Below are positions 15,322-16,888 of a stretch of DNA of 16,888 nucleotides, piece by piece. Source of the stretch: Proteiniphilum sp. UBA5384 (GTDB lineage: Bacteria; Bacteroidota; Bacteroidia; Bacteroidales; Dysgonomonadaceae); the NCBI RefSeq assembly GCF_002410825.1, contig NZ_DHOS01000035.1, positions 1-16,888 on the forward strand, given 5' to 3'. The position numbers and the translations under genes are program-made. The notes beneath the pieces are model-generated. The model had not been told where the DNA came from. It did no database searches and saw only the letters and a program-made list of their open reading frames with translations. The stretch's first letter is position 1, and each line of letters opens with the position of its first letter.

Positions 15322-16888
15322 ATGATTATGAGTCAGATGAATATTGGTTATTGGTTGTCGCTTATTGTTGGCTTATATTTGTGCTCATGTGGGGATCCCG
15401 ACAACAAAGTTATCCCGGCAGAAATTACCTATTTCTCTGTGTGGGATCAAAGAGCAGTCAATCATGTGCTTCACGTGGACAATGTAAATCATATCATTAC
15501 CAATAAGCAGGAGATTCCCCCCTATGTCAATCTTTCCCGGTTGATTGCAGAATTCCGGTTAAATAATCAGAATGCAATACTTAAGGTTAACGGTAAGGAG
15601 CAGCAGAGTGGGAGAGGAGAAAACAATTTTTCTGAAGAGATCGTGTATGATCTTTTCGTTGCGGACAAAAAACAACAGTCATACAAGGTTACCATCACCA
15701 AGGAAGGATTATCGAATAACTTCCGGACATTCACTTTTCCCGGTAAGCAGATGGAAAAATATCAACCCTCCATTCACCTGGAAACCGGGGAGATTTCAAA
15801 TGAAAATGAAATCCCCCTGAATATAGATATCTCATCGTTACAACCGGAATTCACAACAATTGAAAAAAATGCGGTTGTCAAAGTAAACGGGGTGGCACAG
15901 ACAAGCGGAGTTGGCAAACATGATTTTTCCAAGCCGGTTGTGTATGTCATTGAAGGGGAGGATGGCACTTCGAAAGAATTTACGGTGAGGTTGAAACAGG
16001 GTCATGAGTATTATCTTACAAACCCTATTGTAGCGGGTAGTTATGCGGATCCGACAGTGATTCGTGTGGGGAATACTTTTTATCTTTATGTGACTTCAGG
16101 CCGTGTGAGAGGTTATAAATCGACTGATATGGTTAATTGGAGCCGGATAGCGGGTAGTTCGAGTGAGGTGTTTAGTGAGAGGCCGGATTTCACGGAAGAT
16201 AATGTAAGTGAGACGGGGATGTGGGCACCCGATATCAACTATTTTGATGGCAAGTATGTGATGTATTATTCCATATCCAAATGGGGCGGGGGGGCCACAT
16301 GCGGGATAGGTGTGGGGATATCTGATCTGGCACAGGGGCCTTTTTTGCCTCCTCCGGGCAATTCTGATGGTAAATTATTTGTCAGTTCAGAGATGGGTGT
16401 CCATAATTCAATTGATCCTTGTTTTTTTGAGGAGAACGGACAACGCTATCTTTTTTGGGGGAGCTTCCATGGTATTTTTATGACAGAGCTGACGGCAGAC
16501 GGGTATGCCGTGAAGGATACGACGAAAAAGAAACAGATTGCCGGTAATTCTTTTGAAGCCACGTATATTCACAAGAGGGGGAGTTACTACTACCTGTTTG
16601 CATCTACCGGTGCATGTTGCGAGGGGATGAACAGTTCCTACAAAGTGGTGGTCGGAAGATCCACTCAGCTTGGAGGCCCTTATCTGAGCAGGAGCGGTGT
16701 GGATATGAAGAATTATGATGCCTGGAATCCACCCGGTTACCAGCCAGTAGTGATCAGGGGCGATGAGATGTTTGCAGGTCCGGGTCACAATTCGAGAATT
16801 ATTACCGATGACAAGGGAGTAGATTGGATGCTTTATCACGCTTATGTCCATAATGGAAGTGACTCCCGTAGTTTAATGATCGATAAAG
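15322..16888 (+). CDS. GH43-family lipoprotein with duplicated N-terminal DUF5018-like domain (cut by window end)
   Basis: The frame is open for 522 codons from the ATG at 15322 and runs off the right edge. A signal peptide ends in a lipobox (LYLCSC, Cys23) followed by GDPDN. Residues 36-127 and 134-230 are two copies of one domain, resembling DUF5018; shared blocks include KVNGKEQQSGRG and KVNGVAQTSGVG. From residue 234 a GH43 five-bladed propeller begins. The three catalytic carboxylates are visible: base Asp243 (GSYADPTV), modulator Asp365 (NSIDPCFF) and acid Glu412 (NSFEATYI). GACCEGMNSSYKVVVGRS (430-447), GPGHNS (486-491, with the metal-associated His489) and YHAY (505-508) match endo-1,5-alpha-L-arabinanase-type GH43 enzymes. 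I infer a cell-surface enzyme acting on arabinose-containing side chains, though other GH43 specificities are possible. An ATG at 15328 is an alternative start. Confidence 0.88.
   Translation, partial: MIMSQMNIGYWLSLIVGLYLCSCGDPDNKVIPAEITYFSVWDQRAVNHVLHVDNVNHIITNKQEIPPYVNLSRLIAEFRLNNQNAILKVNGKEQQSGRGENNFSEEIVYDLFVADKKQQSYKVTITKEGLSNNFRTFTFPGKQMEKYQPSIHLETGEISNENEIPLNIDISSLQPEFTTIEKNAVVKVNGVAQTSGVGKHDFSKPVVYVIEGEDGTSKEFTVRLKQGHEYYLTNPIVAGSYADPTVIRVGNTFYLYVTSGRVRGYKSTDMVNWSRIAGSSSEVFSERPDFTEDNVSETGMWAPDINYFDGKYVMYYSISKWGGGATCGIGVGISDLAQGPFLPPPGNSDGKLFVSSEMGVHNSIDPCFFEENGQRYLFWGSFHGIFMTELTADGYAVKDTTKKKQIAGNSFEATYIHKRGSYYYLFASTGACCEGMNSSYKVVVGRSTQLGGPYLSRSGVDMKNYDAWNPPGYQPVVIRGDEMFAGPGHNSRIITDDKGVDWMLYHAYVHNGSDSRSLMIDK

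Noticed and set aside
16288..16294. Run of seven G in the GH43 gene as a possible phase-variation site
   Set aside because: The run reads in frame through a Gly-rich loop, the frame stays open on both sides, and a single run of this length occurs by chance in coding DNA.

Overview
This window is a stretch of a Bacteroidota chromosome, most likely Bacteroidales-like, that carries a polysaccharide utilization locus (PUL). The evidence is an adjacent SusC/SusD pair, several lipoproteins with short acidic stretches after the lipobox cysteine, a dense set of secreted carbohydrate-active enzymes, moderately AT-rich DNA with AT-rich intergenic DNA, and no consistent Shine-Dalgarno sequences. All ten recognised genes lie on the + strand. 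I see no transposon, CRISPR array, tRNA, rRNA or regulator gene.

Left half (1-7282), an enzyme operon with gaps of 13-52 bases that probably begins upstream of the window. In order it holds the C-terminal end of a Gfo/Idh/MocA-family oxidoreductase, a secreted DUF1080 (3-keto-disaccharide/3-keto-glucoside hydrolase family) protein, two tandem paralogous GH105-family unsaturated uronyl hydrolases, a GH130-family mannoside hydrolase or phosphorylase, and a large GH2-family enzyme of the exo-glucosaminidase/endo-mannosidase type. These carry ordinary Sec signal peptides rather than lipoboxes, so they probably work in the periplasm on imported oligosaccharides.

Middle (7283-7632): a 350-base, very AT-rich gap that separates the two gene groups. 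It is the likely site of transcription termination for the first operon and of the promoter and leader for the second.

Right half (7633-16888), the outer-membrane and surface operon. It encodes an IPT/TIG plus NHL-propeller lipoprotein, SusC, SusD, a DUF1735/DUF4973-like lipoprotein (putative surface glycan-binding protein), and a GH43 lipoprotein with a duplicated N-terminal domain. The GH43 gene runs off the right edge. A strong 12-bp RNA hairpin lies between the SusD-side genes and the GH43 gene.

Working model (inference): surface lipoproteins and the GH43 bind and trim a branched acidic plant or gum-like polysaccharide. SusCD imports fragments. GH105, GH130 and GH2 dismantle uronate-, mannose- or glucosamine-containing oligosaccharides in the periplasm. 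The oxidoreductase/DUF1080 pair may add an oxidise-then-eliminate route for linkages that resist ordinary hydrolysis. No polysaccharide lyase is visible here, although GH105 enzymes need lyase products, so the locus probably extends beyond the window.
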